Origin: JANQIO01 sp965229625
GTDB lineage: Bacteria; Pseudomonadota; Gammaproteobacteria; Pseudomonadales; Halieaceae
Direction: 5' to 3'
Assembly (NCBI GenBank): GCA_965229625.1
Contig: CBDDJJ010000001.1
Coordinates: 1,550,001 to 1,614,000, forward strand
Length of the DNA stretch: 64,000 nucleotides
A program made the translations under genes and the position numbers. The notes beneath the pieces were generated by a model. The model did not search any database. It had not been told where the DNA came from and saw only the letters and a list, made by a program, of their open reading frames with translations. This document shows, piece after piece, positions 43,011 to 51,806 of this stretch; the stretch's first letter is position 1; each line of letters starts with the position of its first letter.

Positions 43011-43742
43011 TCAAACCTTTTCAAATACCAGCACGAAGCGATCCGTCACGCCGCGGATCGACGGATCAAACACCAGCTTCGAGTGATCGTCTGCCGGGTT
43101 ACGCAGCGCTTCACTGAAACCCACCAGTTTGAATCCCTGACTGCTGAGACGCTTGATCGCGTAGGCCTCGTCGATGCGGTGCAGGCTCTTGCAGGCCGCT
43201 GTGGCGGTGCCGGCGGGCGCCGAGTGATCGACAATCAGGAAGCGGCCGCCGGGCTTCAACGCAGCGCGAATCTGGCCGATAAAATCCACATCGTCAATTT
43301 GCGGCCAGCCGTTCTCGGCGTCGTCATAGAACAGGTCGTGGTAGGACATCACGATGAGAGCCGCATCCAGGCCCGTGCCGAGCTTGAGATCGTCGGCCTC
43401 ACTGGTCAACAGGGTGACGTTGCCAACGTCACGGCCGTCGAACCGGTCCCCCAGGGCCTTGCCGACAAACTGGACGTAGGCGTCATTGTTCTGGAGGATG
43501 ACTTCGCCGCTATCCCCTACCACGCCGGCGAGCAGCTCGCTGTAGTAACCACTGCCACCGAACACGTCGGCCACCCGGTCTCCCTCTTGCAGGGCCAGCA
43601 AGGGGATCACCGCATCCGGGCGGCTGCGGGCATCTCGTTGAATATCTGCAGCCAGTCGACCGGGCTTGTTGATGGCATCCGCAACGCTGCCCGCCATCGC
43701 CGGAAGTGCCAGAAAGAACAGTAGTGCTATCAGGGCTCTCAT
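43011..43742 (-). CDS. exported class I methyltransferase-like protein
   Basis: A 243 aa protein with a clear signal peptide (MRALIALLFFLALPAMAGS) in front of a class I SAM methyltransferase fold: motif I VADVFGGSGYYSELLAG near 58-74, the acidic LQNNDAYVQFV after it, LDAALIVMSYHDLFYD near 124-139, and GGRFLIVDHS near 163-172. COG4798-type proteins share this odd pairing of export signal and methyltransferase fold. SAM is not known to be available in the periplasm, so it may bind another ligand or the signal may act as an anchor. Confidence 0.85.
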   Translation of the reverse strand: MRALIALLFFLALPAMAGSVADAINKPGRLAADIQRDARSRPDAVIPLLALQEGDRVADVFGGSGYYSELLAGVVGDSGEVILQNNDAYVQFVGKALGDRFDGRDVGNVTLLTSEADDLKLGTGLDAALIVMSYHDLFYDDAENGWPQIDDVDFIGQIRAALKPGGRFLIVDHSAPAGTATAACKSLHRIDEAYAIKRLSSQGFKLVGFSEALRNPADDHSKLVFDPSIRGVTDRFVLVFEKV

Positions 43743-43838
43743 GACGCCTCTCCTTATTATTCAGTGCGTGTTATGTAAGCAAACTACTCCCAAGCATAGG
43801 GGAATGCGATCAACCGTGCTCGCGCCGCGTTCGGCCGC

Positions 43839-44387
43839 TTAAGCCGCCGCCAGGAACTGCTGCCGGGCCAGTGCCACCACCTGCTCAAATGCCGTGTCAT
43901 CTTCCAGGGTTCGGGACACGATCAGCGCGCCTTCCAGGCTGGAGAGCAGTGCCAGTGCATGGGCCCTGGCATTCGCGGCATCCCCCAGCAATCCGCCCAG
44001 CCACTCGAGGTTGCGGGTAAAGAAAGCCGCCACCTGCGGCACCACGTTTTCGGGCAGGCTTGCTTTCTCCGCACCCAGCATGCCGCACAGGCAGAGCTTG
44101 CGGTCCACCAGCAGGGAATGCCTGAACAGCGAGATATAGGCCTCCAACTGGTCCTCCACAGCCTCCTTACCGAGCAGGGACTCGTCCAGGGTGGCAAAGA
44201 AGTGATCGACGTAGCGCGCCGCCACCGCCTCGGCCAGGTCGGCCTTGGTGGCAAAGTGATAGTGGACGCTGGCGCTTTTTATGCCCAGCTCCGTGGCAAT
44301 GCTACGAAAGCTGAAGGACTGGTAGCCCTCGGTGCGGATCCTGTCCTCCGCGGATTGCATAATTTTCTGGCGTGTATCTACGGACAT
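43839..44387 (-). CDS. TetR-family repressor of GST operon
   Basis: A 182 aa TetR/AcrR protein. HTH near 9-55, with recognition segment GIKSASVHYHFATKADL at about 35-51. It has conserved Cys residues (KLCLCGMLG near 97-105), which in the related NemR/AcuR-like group sense electrophiles. An operator at 44396-44413 lies 8 bp upstream of its own start, and a perfect palindrome (44522-44539) lies in the divergent GST promoter. It therefore probably represses itself and the GST-cupin-hydratase genes until a reactive compound appears. Confidence 0.9.
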   Translation of the reverse strand: MSVDTRQKIMQSAEDRIRTEGYQSFSFRSIATELGIKSASVHYHFATKADLAEAVAARYVDHFFATLDESLLGKEAVEDQLEAYISLFRHSLLVDRKLCLCGMLGAEKASLPENVVPQVAAFFTRNLEWLGGLLGDAANARAHALALLSSLEGALIVSRTLEDDTAFEQVVALARQQFLAAA

Positions 44388-44395
44388 CAGCTTTT

Positions 44396-44413
44396 ACCTA
44401 TCTACTAGTCGGT
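44396..44413. promoter_or_regulatory. TetR operator, autoregulatory site
   Basis: ACCTATCTACTAGTCGGT is an imperfect palindrome (ACC/GGT ends) that shares the ACCTATC half-site with the perfect operator at 44522-44539. It overlaps the likely 5' leader of the TetR gene. Confidence 0.65.
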
Positions 44414-44490
44414 CAGTTTGGCACAGCCGGCCGGGTAGCACCAATCGAATAAACCGATTCAAATTTCCTCGCAATCATTACTAATTTGGC

Positions 44491-44519
44491 TTGACGTCCA
44501 ATCAACAGGCTTCTATATT
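44491..44519 (+). promoter_or_regulatory. sigma-70 promoter of the GST operon
   Basis: TTGACG (44491-44496), a 17 bp spacer and TATATT (44514-44519) match the -35 and -10 consensus closely. The downstream palindrome at 44522-44539 covers the expected start site. Confidence 0.85.
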
Positions 44520-44521
44520 GC

Positions 44522-44539
44522 CTACCTATCGATAGGTAG
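44522..44539. promoter_or_regulatory. perfect TetR operator palindrome
   Basis: CTACCTATCGATAGGTAG is an 18 bp perfect palindrome placed 2 bp after the -10 box of the GST promoter, where a bound repressor would block open-complex formation. Confidence 0.88.
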
Positions 44540-44609
44540 ACGAATGCTTCAATTCGCCCAAGCGACGCAGACAGGATTTGCACGCCACTCACACTCGAAG
44601 GAGAAACCC

Positions 44610-45245
44610 ATGAAAATTTACGACGTAGCCGACTTCCCCAACCCCGCCCGCGTGCGCATTGCGCTGGCAGAAAAGAACGCCACCGACCAGGTCACCTTTG
44701 TGCCGGTGGACGTAATGGGCGGCGAGCACCGCACCGAGGCGTTCCGGGCCAAAAACCCCGCCGCCGGTGTTCCGGTACTGGAATTGGAAGATGGCACCTG
44801 CATCGCCGAGAGCACTGCCATTACCGAGTACATCGACAACCACTTCCAGGGCGCTCCCCTCACCGGATCCGGTGCCCGTGAACGCGCCCTGGTACACATG
44901 ATGCAGCGCCGCGCGGAAGCCATGGTCATCGACGCCGTCGGCAGCTACTTCCACCACGCCACCGACGGCCTGGGTCCGGAGCTCGAGACCTACCAGAACC
45001 AGGAATGGGGTCAAAAACAGCGTGATACCGCGATTGCCGGTTTCCGCTATTTCGACGAGGTGCTGGGCAGCAACACCTTCGTCGCCGGAGAAAACTTCAG
45101 CATGGCCGATATCACCCTGTTCTGCGGCCTCGCCTTTGCCGACTTTGCCGGCATCGAGATTCCTGCAGAGCTGGCAAACCTGGCCGCCTGGCGTGAAAAG
45201 ATGGCTGCCCGGCCGAGCATCGCCGGCGAGCGCACTGCCGCCTAA
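44610..45245 (+). CDS. glutathione S-transferase family protein (TetR-regulated)
   Basis: A 211 aa GST starting at the ATG at 44610 with GAAGGAGAAA upstream. The thioredoxin fold has YDVADFPNPARVRIALAEK at 4-22, the cis-Pro motif AAGVPVLEL at about 52-60 and the glutathione contact IAESTAITEYI at about 66-76. The C-terminal domain carries FSMADITLFCGLAF near 165-178. It is the first gene behind the TetR-controlled promoter, which supports a role in clearing an electrophilic inducer. It is followed 28 bp later by a cupin. Confidence 0.92.
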   Translation: MKIYDVADFPNPARVRIALAEKNATDQVTFVPVDVMGGEHRTEAFRAKNPAAGVPVLELEDGTCIAESTAITEYIDNHFQGAPLTGSGARERALVHMMQRRAEAMVIDAVGSYFHHATDGLGPELETYQNQEWGQKQRDTAIAGFRYFDEVLGSNTFVAGENFSMADITLFCGLAFADFAGIEIPAELANLAAWREKMAARPSIAGERTAA

Positions 45246-45273
45246 ACTACGCCTGTGAATAGAGGAGCAGACA

Positions 45274-45966
45274 ATGAAGATCAACGCTGAATTCGACCAG
45301 CGGGTGGTGGTGCACAGTACCGAGCTGGAGTGGCTCGAATCGCCCATGGCAGGTGTCGAGCGGCGGCCCCTGGACCGCGTCGGCGGGGAGGTGGCCCGTG
45401 CGACCAGCATTGTCCGCTACGCACCCGGCAGCCACTTCTCGCCCCACGTTCACACTGGCGGTGAAGAGTTCGTGGTGCTGGAAGGCGTGTTCCAGGATGA
45501 ACATGGCGACTTCCCTGTGGGCTCCTACATTCGCAATCCGCCGCAGTCCAGCCACACCCCGGGCTCGGAGCCCGGCTGCGTCATCTTCGTCAAGCTCTGG
45601 CAGTTTGACCCGCAAGACCGCACCCACGTGCGCCTGCGCACCGATCACATGCCGGCGGTGCCCCAGCGCGACCTGCCGGGTGTGTCAGTTACCCCGCTAT
45701 ACCAGGACACACTGGAGACCGTGTCCATTCAGGATTGGGAAGCGGGCGCAAGTCTGGACCTGGAGGTACCGGGCGGCGCCGAGTTGCTGGTCTTGAGCGG
45801 CTCGCTCACCGAGCAGGGCGACGAGCTCAGGCAGTTCAGCTGGCTGCGGGTTCCGACAGGCGGCCGCATCCTGGCCCGAGCCGGTAGCGAAGGTGCCAGG
45901 GTGTGGCTCAAGACCGGCCACCTGGCCGACGTGGAGACGCAAGTGGAGCGTGTCAGCGAAGCCTGA
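45274..45966 (+). CDS. ChrR-like cupin protein
   Basis: A 230 aa double-cupin protein. The first barrel has the metal motif PHVHTGGEEFVVLEGVF near 56-72 (two His, one Glu) and the second-motif SSHTPGSEPG near 91-100 with a further His. The second half (from about 135) is a degenerate barrel. It resembles the cupin domain of ChrR anti-sigma factors but lacks their N-terminal zinc-binding anti-sigma part, so it is more likely a stand-alone metal-binding or dioxygenase-like cupin. Ribosome site AGAGGAG; second gene of the TetR-regulated unit. Confidence 0.85.
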   Translation: MKINAEFDQRVVVHSTELEWLESPMAGVERRPLDRVGGEVARATSIVRYAPGSHFSPHVHTGGEEFVVLEGVFQDEHGDFPVGSYIRNPPQSSHTPGSEPGCVIFVKLWQFDPQDRTHVRLRTDHMPAVPQRDLPGVSVTPLYQDTLETVSIQDWEAGASLDLEVPGGAELLVLSGSLTEQGDELRQFSWLRVPTGGRILARAGSEGARVWLKTGHLADVETQVERVSEA

Positions 45967-46081
45967 ACTCACTGTCCGCCCCTCCGCAGGCGGTCAGGCA
46001 TGTCCTGTTTGCCACAGCCGTTGCCAAGCGGCTGTGGCCTCTCCAGAATAGCGACTCGCTTTCACTACCCTGGAGTTGCCC

Positions 46082-46921
46082 GTGCAGACCACCGATTTTT
46101 CCGATATCAGCTATGAACTGGATGGCGACGGCATCGTCACCGTCATGATGAACACGCCGAAGCGGAAAAACGCCATCAGCGGCCTCACGGCGCTGGAACT
46201 GAAGTGGGCCGCGAAGCACTTCAAGCAGGATGACAACGCCCTGGCCATGATCATCACCGGTGCTCCGGACCCGGACAGCGGCCCGGACCGGCAGGCCTTC
46301 TCCAGCGGCGGCTACTTCGTGCCCGGCGTCTACGATGACGTACCCGAGGAGATCATGGCGCAGATCGACCAGACCGATATCGCCATGAAGGGCACCGTGC
46401 TGGAGTTCTTCGGCTGCGACAAGCCAGTGATCGCGGCGGTCAACGGCCTCGCGATCGGCGGCGGCATTACCCTGCCGCTGGCGGTGGCCGACCAGGTCTT
46501 TATCTCGGAGCACGCCTGGGCGCGACTGCCCTTTGCCAGCCTCGGTATTGCGGCCGAACTGGGTTCCACCCACATGCTGCCGCGACTGTTGGGCCTGCAG
46601 AAAGCCAAGGAACTGTTCTTCTACCCGGACAAGCTGGACGCCCAGACCCTGCTGGAGTTGGGGCTGGCCAACAAGGTATTACCTCACAACGAATTGCTGG
46701 CCTACACCCGCGAGCAGACCCTGAAGCTGATCCCGCCGCGCGGCGCCGGCGCTTCCATTCGCGCCATGAAGCGCATCGTGCACGCCCAGAAAGTGGACGA
46801 CCTGACCCGTGCCCTGGACCTCGAGAACGAAGCGCTCAATGAACTGATGAAATCCGAGGATTTCGTCGAGGGCCTGATGGCCCGCGTCGAGAAGCGCGAC
46901 CCCGTCTTCAAGGGCTGCTAA
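46082..46921 (+). CDS. enoyl-CoA hydratase/isomerase family protein
   Basis: A 279 aa crotonase-fold enzyme. Starts at a GTG (46082) with TGGAG 6 nt upstream. The first oxyanion-hole region is AFSSGGYFVPG near 74-84; the second is AVNGLAIGGGITLPLAVADQ near 122-141. The second catalytic Glu position falls in FASLGIAAELGSTH near 153-166, where Glu is kept. It acts on acyl-CoA thioesters, adding or removing water or shifting a double bond. It lies 115 bp after the cupin and probably shares its transcript. Confidence 0.9.
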   Translation: MQTTDFSDISYELDGDGIVTVMMNTPKRKNAISGLTALELKWAAKHFKQDDNALAMIITGAPDPDSGPDRQAFSSGGYFVPGVYDDVPEEIMAQIDQTDIAMKGTVLEFFGCDKPVIAAVNGLAIGGGITLPLAVADQVFISEHAWARLPFASLGIAAELGSTHMLPRLLGLQKAKELFFYPDKLDAQTLLELGLANKVLPHNELLAYTREQTLKLIPPRGAGASIRAMKRIVHAQKVDDLTRALDLENEALNELMKSEDFVEGLMARVEKRDPVFKGC

Positions 46922-48165
46922 TCCGGCGCTACTGCGATGGGTGGCCCACGCATGGGCAGATGGCCACCGAAGCGCGAGTAGTAGTGCTTGATCCAGAAGG
47001 GTGACGCCAGGGTGGTGTAGACAATCACCAGCACCACACCAGCGTAGACCGCGGGGTCGAAGACCCCGGTCACCCGTCCCAGTTCCGCGAAGATCAGCCC
47101 GACCTCACCGCGCGGCACCATGGCCATGCCAATGGCGATGCGCATCGGCACTGACTCCCTGATCAGCCAGGGCCCAGCCAGCTTGCCGACGATGGCCAGG
47201 GCCGTCATCAGCAGCGAGAACACCCAGATAAACGGGCTGGTCCAGTCGATGGCGCGCAGATCCATGGACAGGCCCACCATCACGAAGAAGATGGGCGTGA
47301 ACAGGTGGATGATGGGCTGCATTTCCACCTGGATCTTGCGGGAAAACTCGGCGTCCACCTTGAGCGCGGCACCGAAGGGCAGGAAGAAACGCCGCGACAG
47401 GGCAATGCCCGCCACAAAACCGCCCAGCAGGTGCGGCGCCCCCAGGTTCTGGGCGAAGGCCGCAAACAGCAGCACCATGGAAACCAGCACAATGGGAATA
47501 ATGCCCGGCAGGCGCGAGGCGTCGTGGTAGCGCTGTATCAGCGGCGACAGGGCCTTGGCCAGCACCGGCGCCACAAGGAAGAACAACCCGACAAACAGCA
47601 CGATGTTACCTGTGTTCACCAGGCTGACGCTGCCGCTCACTGAAAACTCGTAGAGCACGGCCAGCAGGAAGACGCCCAGCAGGTCATCGATCACTGCGGC
47701 GCCCAGCACAATCTGCCCCTCGTACTCCTTGTGCCGCCCCAGGTCGGACAGCACGCGAATGGTAATGCCGATACTGGTGGCCGTGAGGGTGCCGCCAATA
47801 AACAGCGAGACCATGATCGACAGATCAAAGATATAGAGCGATGCCGCGGTGCCAAGGAAGAACGGCAGCACGAACCCGGCCATGGCCACCACCACGGCGC
47901 GCGGCCCGGCCTGTTTCAGCCGCTCCATATCCGTATCGAGGCCGACCTCGAACAGCAGCAGGATGATGCCGATCTCGGCCAGGAACTTGAGCACTTCGTT
48001 GGGCGACACCCAGCCCAGCAGGCTCGGGCCCAGCACGATGCCGGCCGCCAGTTCACCGATTAGCGGCGGTGCGCCAAGCTTCTGCGCAGCCTCCGCGAAC
48101 ACCCTGGAGGCCAGCAATACCACGGCAATCTGTATTAACAGCAGGTGCGTGTCATGGGCTTCCAT
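46918..48165 (-). CDS. CPA2-family cation:proton antiporter
   Basis: A 415 aa membrane protein of the KefB/NapA-type monovalent cation:proton antiporter-2 family with about 12 helices and no C-terminal RCK/TrkA-N domain. The family's start is seen as PPLIGELAAGIVLGPSLLGWV (split over helices 1-2), and the ion-binding motif as VLGAAVIDDLLGVFLLA near 150-166, with the Asp-Asp pair. It exchanges Na+ or K+ for H+ in pH and salt balance. Its stop overlaps that of the convergent hydratase gene (46918-46921). Confidence 0.92.
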   Translation of the reverse strand: MEAHDTHLLLIQIAVVLLASRVFAEAAQKLGAPPLIGELAAGIVLGPSLLGWVSPNEVLKFLAEIGIILLLFEVGLDTDMERLKQAGPRAVVVAMAGFVLPFFLGTAASLYIFDLSIMVSLFIGGTLTATSIGITIRVLSDLGRHKEYEGQIVLGAAVIDDLLGVFLLAVLYEFSVSGSVSLVNTGNIVLFVGLFFLVAPVLAKALSPLIQRYHDASRLPGIIPIVLVSMVLLFAAFAQNLGAPHLLGGFVAGIALSRRFFLPFGAALKVDAEFSRKIQVEMQPIIHLFTPIFFVMVGLSMDLRAIDWTSPFIWVFSLLMTALAIVGKLAGPWLIRESVPMRIAIGMAMVPRGEVGLIFAELGRVTGVFDPAVYAGVVLVIVYTTLASPFWIKHYYSRFGGHLPMRGPPIAVAPD

Positions 48166-48245
48166 GGACAGGCTCCGCGGCCAGTAACAGGCTCGAGTAT
48201 AGGACGCCGCGGCGGCCCAACACCCTGTTCAGATCAAGGTAAGGC

Positions 48246-49502
48246 CTAGTAGCGCACCATGCGGTAGTAGATCATCAACAGCCCGGCGGTAAGCAGCGCT
48301 ATGGCGGTGATGATCCAGGTGCCTTCCCCGTCACCGATCAGCGGCGACATCAGCGCCGGACCCAGGCCGCCGCCGATCAGGGCAGACATACCGTTGTAGA
48401 AACCCATGGCGGGGGCGAACTGATCCATGGGCAGGATGCGTTGCACCAGCGCAAACTCGCTGGCCGTAAAGGCGGAGAACAGAAACACTGCGGCAGTCAT
48501 ACAAACAATCACCAGCGGCAGGCTTTCGGTGTTGAGGGCGATGTAAATCGCCACACCCGCCGCCGCAAATCCGCAGGCTGCCAGCAGCGCGCGAATATTG
48601 TAGCGATCACCCAGCGTCGACCACAGCGCTACACCAACCAGGGAGAAGGCGTAGGGCGCGGCCACCAAAAAAGTAATCTCCTCATAGGGAATACCGCGCC
48701 GGTTGGTGAAGTAGGTGGGCAGCCAGCTGGTGAGACCCAGGGACATCAGGTTGTTACAGATGCCGATCAGGAAGAACAACAGGAAGCGCGGCGTGGTAAA
48801 CAGGCTGCGCAGCAGCTGGCCGCTCACCTCCTCCTCCGCCTCGCGCTCGCGGCCGTCGGCCACCAGGCGAGCCTCCTCCGCGGATACACTCGGATGTTGC
48901 TGCGGGGAGTCATGCACAAAGCGGTAGACCAGTGGCAGGCTCACCAGGACGCCGGCCGCCGCCAGCAGCAGGAATCCGGCGCGCCAGCCGAACTGGCCCA
49001 TCAGGGGCACCAGCAGCATGGGGGCCAGCAGCACCGCCAGGAAGATACCGGCGACGATGATACTGTTGGCACGCGCCCTTTCCTCGAGGGGAAACCAGGT
49101 CTTGGTGGCCGTGGTCATCATCGGCACGTGCACGCCTTCACTCAGACCCAGCAGCACGCGGCTGGCCAGTAGTAGCATCATCCACTGGCTGACCCAGGCA
49201 CCCATGGCGGTAAATACCGACCACAGGCAAACGATGGTCATCAGACTGCGGCGCGGGCCAAAGCGCGCAGCGATCGGCGACAGCAGGATATTGGCAAGTC
49301 CGTAGGCGCCGTAGAACAAACCCATCAGCAGGGAACCGTAGCGCTGGGTATCCGCCTCGTCCCAGTTATACTCGGCAGCCATCAGCGGCAGCGCGAAGGT
49401 GATGTTGATGCGGTCCAGGAAGCCCACAAAAAACGTCACCATCAGCACCAGCGCCAACTGCCAGCGCCGCTGGCTGAGAAAGTCCACCATGGCGGTTTGC
49501 AC
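48246..49502 (-). CDS. MFS transporter, anion:cation symporter type
   Basis: A 418 aa twelve-helix major facilitator. The motif between helices 2 and 3 reads AARFGPRRSLM near 78-88; the N-terminal DRINITFALPLMAAEYNWD near 29-47 is typical of the ACS subfamily, which imports organic acid anions such as hexuronates, phthalate or tartrate. The start is a GTG at 49502 or an ATG at 49490. It is the second gene, 4 bp after the PLP enzyme, in the unit controlled by the ATTGTACA operator, so it should bring in that pathway's substrate. Confidence 0.9.
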   Translation of the reverse strand: MQTAMVDFLSQRRWQLALVLMVTFFVGFLDRINITFALPLMAAEYNWDEADTQRYGSLLMGLFYGAYGLANILLSPIAARFGPRRSLMTIVCLWSVFTAMGAWVSQWMMLLLASRVLLGLSEGVHVPMMTTATKTWFPLEERARANSIIVAGIFLAVLLAPMLLVPLMGQFGWRAGFLLLAAAGVLVSLPLVYRFVHDSPQQHPSVSAEEARLVADGREREAEEEVSGQLLRSLFTTPRFLLFFLIGICNNLMSLGLTSWLPTYFTNRRGIPYEEITFLVAAPYAFSLVGVALWSTLGDRYNIRALLAACGFAAAGVAIYIALNTESLPLVIVCMTAAVFLFSAFTASEFALVQRILPMDQFAPAMGFYNGMSALIGGGLGPALMSPLIGDGEGTWIITAIALLTAGLLMIYYRMVRY

Positions 49503-49506
49503 GCCG

Positions 49507-51024
49507 CTAGGCGGCGGGCTCGTGCTCCTGTTGCCGGCCCGGCTGCTGTTGATCTTGTGTCAGTTGATCTGGCGTCTGTTGATCTGGCGTCTGTTGATCT
49601 GGATTGTAGAGCCGATTGACGTACTCACCCAGCAGCATTTCGCGGCTGTCCGCGGGTAGCTGGTTGAGGATGTTGTTGATCTCCACCATGCTCTCCGGCA
49701 ACTCGCTGCCATCACCGAGAATATCGCCGAGCTGGTCCATCACTTCGGGGCCGGAATTGACAATGAAGTCGTGCAGCTCCTGCGGCAGTTCGTAGCGCTG
49801 CTGGCCCACCTGCGCATCGCGGACTGTTTTCGCTACTTCCGCCAGGTCGGCGCAGAACTCATCTACCGCGTGGGCATTGTGATAGCCCACGGACAGGTGC
49901 ATGTTCTCGCTGGAATTGGCGTAGCCAAACTGGGGCTGGATGTACCAGCCACGTTTCTTCATTTCGTCCGCCAGCGGGAAGATATCGAAATCCACTGCCC
50001 GCAGGGCCAGCATGTTGATCCTGGCCTCGCCCATGACCTCCATGCCCTCGATGGCATCTACCGTATCGACAATCTTGCGGGAGGCTTTCTGGCTCTCATC
50101 CACCAGGCGCAGGTATCCCTCCCTGCCCAGGTAGTTGAGGATTGCCCAGCAGGCCGCCACCGGGCCGCCGCTCTTGGTGGACGTCACTCCCGGGTTGATC
50201 ACCGCGTAGCCGGTCCAGTTGGCGTAGGAGAAGATCTGGTAGCGACGGATGGCGCGGTCCTTGTAAAGAATGCAGCTCGCGCCCTTCGCCGCATAACCCC
50301 ACTTGTGGAAGTCCATCGACAACTGGGTGACACCGGGCACCGACATGTCGAAGTCGGGAATGTCGTAACCCAGCTCCCTGGCAAACGGCAGGTACATGCC
50401 ACCGACACAGCAGTCCACGTGCAGGCGCAGGTCGTTGCCCAGGGCCACCTGGCCGAGCTCGGCAATCGGGTCGATGGCGCCATGGGCATAAGACGGCGCC
50501 GAGCCCACCATCAGAATGGTGTTAGGCGTAATGGCGGCTTCCATTTTCTCGGGGATCGCGCAGAAGTTGTCGTCCACGTCTACCAGCACCGCCTTCAGGT
50601 CGAAATACTGGCAGGCCTTGTGAAAGGCCGGGTGGGCCGTGGTCGGCATGAGGATTTCGGGCTCGGTAATCTCCGGCTTGATATCGCGGTAGTAATCGCG
50701 GGTCGTCTTGAGGGACAGCAGGATGCTTTCAGTGCCGCCAGAGGTAAAGGTGCCGGTGGCGTCTTCGCCGCCGTTGACCAGGTCGACAGCCATGCCGATC
50801 ACGTCTTTCTCGAGCTGCATGCAGCTTGGGAAGGAAGTCGGGTCCAGGCCATTCTCGGTCATATACAGGTTGAAGGCATCCTTGAGCAGCTGCTTGGCCT
50901 CCTCGCCCGCATCGTAGATGTAGGCAAACACCCTGCCCTCCTGCCAGGGCACGTCGTTGCCCTTGAGGGAATCCAGGTCAGATAGAATAGCGGCGGGCTG
51001 CTTGCCCGTGGCGGGAAACTTCAT
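49507..51024 (-). CDS. PLP-dependent decarboxylase/lyase (group II, S1P-lyase-like)
   Basis: A fold-type I PLP enzyme of 505 aa. SGGTESILLSLK near 95-106 binds the phosphate, HVD (D204) contacts the pyridine nitrogen, and the Schiff-base lysine is K241 (DFHKWGYAAKG). The pattern is nearest to sphingosine-1-phosphate lyase and archaeal aspartate/tyrosine decarboxylases. Reaction could be decarboxylation or retro-aldol cleavage. The C-terminus ends in PDQQT-type repeats that have no counterpart in the family. First gene of a unit with an MFS transporter, facing a TetR gene. Confidence 0.9.
   Translation of the reverse strand: MKFPATGKQPAAILSDLDSLKGNDVPWQEGRVFAYIYDAGEEAKQLLKDAFNLYMTENGLDPTSFPSCMQLEKDVIGMAVDLVNGGEDATGTFTSGGTESILLSLKTTRDYYRDIKPEITEPEILMPTTAHPAFHKACQYFDLKAVLVDVDDNFCAIPEKMEAAITPNTILMVGSAPSYAHGAIDPIAELGQVALGNDLRLHVDCCVGGMYLPFARELGYDIPDFDMSVPGVTQLSMDFHKWGYAAKGASCILYKDRAIRRYQIFSYANWTGYAVINPGVTSTKSGGPVAACWAILNYLGREGYLRLVDESQKASRKIVDTVDAIEGMEVMGEARINMLALRAVDFDIFPLADEMKKRGWYIQPQFGYANSSENMHLSVGYHNAHAVDEFCADLAEVAKTVRDAQVGQQRYELPQELHDFIVNSGPEVMDQLGDILGDGSELPESMVEINNILNQLPADSREMLLGEYVNRLYNPDQQTPDQQTPDQLTQDQQQPGRQQEHEPAA
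49546..49605. repeat. four 15 bp tandem repeats within coding sequence
   Basis: Units at 49546, 49561, 49576 and 49591 with core GTTGATCTGGCGT. They keep frame and encode PDQQT-like pentapeptides at the C-terminus of the PLP enzyme; the copy number may vary between strains. Confidence 0.9.
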
Positions 51025-51061
51025 GCTTGCTCCGTCAGGAAGAAAAGGCTATCTTCGCAAT

Positions 51062-51079
51062 ATTGTACATTTGTGCAAT
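51062..51079. promoter_or_regulatory. TetR operator, divergent promoter
   Basis: ATTGTACA-TT-TGTGCAAT, a palindrome with one mismatch, lies between the PLP-enzyme gene (minus) and the TetR gene (plus). It is the same motif as the perfect copy at 56979-57000. Confidence 0.85.
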
Positions 51080-51136
51080 TATTGCAAGCACATTCGAAGA
51101 CAGATGCCCTGCAAAAGACGGGGACCGGGAAACAGT

Positions 51137-51805
51137 ATGACAGCTCAGGCCAGGAAGGACCGGCAGCGGCGCAGCAAGGGCGAACAGACCCGGGAAGTGA
51201 TTCTCGACGGTGCCCTGCGCGTACTCGCCCGCGACGGCCTGCGCGGCGTCACCCACCGGGCGGTTGCCGCTGAGGCCGGCGTCCAGCTCTCCCTGACCAC
51301 CTACTACTTCAAGGACATCAACGCCCTTATCGAGCAGGCTTTCGAGCTGTTCTGTGTCCGCAGTAAACCCAATAACGAGAAGATCTGGGTGGAGCTGTTT
51401 GAGTACATGGACCGCTACACCCCCACCGAGCTGCGCAAGACATCGGTGCGCGAGCAAATCTGTATCGACCTCGCCGAGATGGCCACCGACATCCTGCTGC
51501 GTGGCGTGAAAGAAACCCCGGAAGGACTGGCAGTGGAACAGGTGTTCCTGTCCAGCGTGCAGCAGGCCTCCAACCTGAGAGAGATGGCGGCGGAACACCG
51601 CCAGAGCCTGCTCAACCCGCTGATCAGGCTCTGTGGCCTGGTGAACCGCAAGGACCCCGAGATCGACGCCGCCCTGCTGCTGGATACCATGACCCGGCTG
51701 GAGTACGAAGCCATCCTGATGGACCCGCAGGACATAGACCGGGAGCACATCGTGCGCTTGCTGCGTCGCCAGATTGGCTGGGCCCTGGGCCTGAAGCGCG
51801 CCTGA
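51137..51805 (+). CDS. TetR-family regulator of the acylase/AcnX regulon
   Basis: A 222 aa TetR/AcrR repressor. HTH near 14-62 with GVQLSLTTYYFKDINALIEQ holding the recognition helix (about 46-65). The helical effector domain follows; it has several Met and Arg residues, ligand unknown. The ATG at 51137 is used; an ATG at 51104 is a possible longer start. It overlaps functionally with the ATTGTACA palindrome just upstream, and a second copy of that palindrome precedes acnX, so it probably controls all three transcription units of the cluster. The next gene starts 1 bp after its stop. Confidence 0.9.
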   Translation: MTAQARKDRQRRSKGEQTREVILDGALRVLARDGLRGVTHRAVAAEAGVQLSLTTYYFKDINALIEQAFELFCVRSKPNNEKIWVELFEYMDRYTPTELRKTSVREQICIDLAEMATDILLRGVKETPEGLAVEQVFLSSVQQASNLREMAAEHRQSLLNPLIRLCGLVNRKDPEIDAALLLDTMTRLEYEAILMDPQDIDREHIVRLLRRQIGWALGLKRA

Positions 51806-51806
51806 G

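Noticed and set aside
49771..50985. Plus-strand frame of 404 codons
   Set aside because: Antisense to the PLP enzyme, whose active-site motifs are intact.
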